From: Methylophaga sp.
GTDB taxonomy: Bacteria; Pseudomonadota; Gammaproteobacteria; Nitrosococcales; Methylophagaceae
Assembly (NCBI GenBank): GCA_002733105.1
Contig: NVUI01000002.1
Coordinates: 148,465 to 182,899 of the forward strand
Reading direction: 5' to 3'
DNA: 34,435 nucleotides
Part shown: piece by piece, positions 33,939-34,435 of the stretch
How positions within the stretch are numbered: position 1 is the stretch's first letter
How the letters are laid out: every line of letters begins with the position of its first letter
The notes under the pieces: model-generated
Seen by the model: the letters and a program-made list of their open reading frames with translations, nothing else
Told to the model about the DNA's origin: nothing
Database searches by the model: none
Program-made: the position numbers and the translations under genes

Positions 33939-34435
33939 ATGAATATAAAAACTAAATTACGAAAAACTATGAAAGTAATGTTGCCAATGGCATTGGTCTC
34001 TGCATCAGTAATGATGGCTAACCCAGTGATAGCAGATGAGACCTGCATGTCACCGTATATGGCCAAAATTGTCGGTCAAGAAGATTTTGTTTATGTATGG
34101 ACTCTAGGTATGGAAGGCCTAGGTGATGGCCAAGATAAAATGGTGACCGTCGCTGTTAATCCGGACTCTGCCGATTATGGTAAGGTTATTTATACTGAAT
34201 CTGTAGGTGGGCGTAATGAAGCGCATCACTCTGGTTTTACCGATGATCGTAAATACCTTTGGGCAGGCGCATTAGATTCAAATAAAATCTTTATCTTTGA
34301 TGTTCACACTAACCCAGCAAAAGCGACATTAGTTAAAACTATTGATGACTTTGTAAGTAAAAGTGGTGGTGTAGTTGGTCCTCATACTACTTATGCATTA
34401 CCAGGTAGAATGATTGTCACAGGTTTATCTAACAA
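33939..34435 (+). CDS. mtoX: Methanethiol oxidase / selenium-binding protein SBP56 family, N-terminal part (runs off the right edge)
   Basis: Copper-dependent enzyme in characterised bacteria, oxidising methanethiol to formaldehyde, sulfide and hydrogen peroxide. 165 residues are visible. A signal peptide (KVMLPMALVSASVMMANPVIA, cut near 32) puts it in the periplasm, unlike the cytosolic animal SBP56. The mature start is DETCMSPYMAKIVGQEDFVY, followed by GGRNEAHHSGFTDDRKYLWAGALDSN-type sequence; NEAHHSG is shared with animal SBP56 and likely supplies metal-binding histidines. GPHTTYALPG near 148-157 is typical of the bacterial group. AGGA stands 6 nt before the ATG. The rest of the gene is outside the window, so catalytic completeness is unchecked. 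Confidence 0.9.
   Translation, partial: MNIKTKLRKTMKVMLPMALVSASVMMANPVIADETCMSPYMAKIVGQEDFVYVWTLGMEGLGDGQDKMVTVAVNPDSADYGKVIYTESVGGRNEAHHSGFTDDRKYLWAGALDSNKIFIFDVHTNPAKATLVKTIDDFVSKSGGVVGPHTTYALPGRMIVTGLSN

Noticed and set aside
1-34435. tRNA, rRNA, CRISPR or insertion sequence
   Set aside because: No cloverleaf with conserved arms, no spaced direct repeats and no transposase or integrase motifs seen on either strand.

Overview
This is a chromosomal stretch of an AT-rich gammaproteobacterium (roughly 40% GC by eye). The gene order rlmB-rpsF-rpsR-DUF2232-rplI-dnaB, the fimT-pilVWXY1-E minor-pilin cluster and the ribH-nusB-thiL-pgpA run are all typical of gammaproteobacteria. Ferredoxin-type assimilatory sulfate reduction genes, CopA/CopB copper proteins and a periplasmic SBP56-family methanethiol oxidase point to a marine methylotroph or sulfur-cycling relative in the Thiotrichales, such as Methylophaga or Cycloclasticus. 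The genus is an inference from gene content, not a sequence match. I see no rRNA, tRNA, CRISPR array, insertion sequence or phage gene.

Layout. Positions 1-4653 (minus strand) hold translation and replication genes: an ompA-type lipoprotein, rlmB, rpsF, rpsR, a DUF2232 membrane protein, rplI and the 5' part of dnaB. Positions 4751-8595 (plus) hold moaB, a glutaredoxin-like protein, a secreted alpha/beta hydrolase, rnd and a PfkB kinase. Positions 8728-15566 (plus) are a type IV pilus cluster with four minor pilins, the PilY1 tip adhesin, a small PilY2-like protein and a PilE-type pilin. Positions 15572-18905 (minus) hold pgpA, thiL, nusB, ribH and apaH.

Positions 19064-30080 are a sulfur assimilation region split by a copper block. 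Sulfite reductase cysI and its DUF934 partner lie on one side. On the other are cysN, cysD, cysH (a 4Fe-4S APS reductase by its cysteines) and a TauE/SafE exporter, with a CysB-like regulator divergent from them. Between lie copA-copB, a DUF3465 protein and a deoxyinosine DNA glycosylase. Sulfate would be activated by CysDN to APS, reduced directly to sulfite by CysH without an APS kinase, and then to sulfide by the siroheme enzyme CysI.

Positions 30655-34435 (plus) carry an OsmC-type peroxidase, a secreted metallo-beta-lactamase-fold hydrolase related to type III sulfatases/RNase Z, an OmpP1/FadL outer-membrane channel and the start of a periplasmic methanethiol oxidase (SBP56/MtoX), which runs off the right edge. 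The osmC and fadL genes have promoter regions that align without gaps over 52 bp, so the locus looks like one regulon. It is the best candidate here for an undescribed system: uptake and copper-dependent oxidation of a volatile organosulfur compound, with peroxide and sulfide handled nearby. A second repeated element, AGCTATATA followed by an AT-rich stretch, lies the same distance upstream of candidate -10 boxes of cysI and of tauE-cysHDN, and may be the CysB-like operator.
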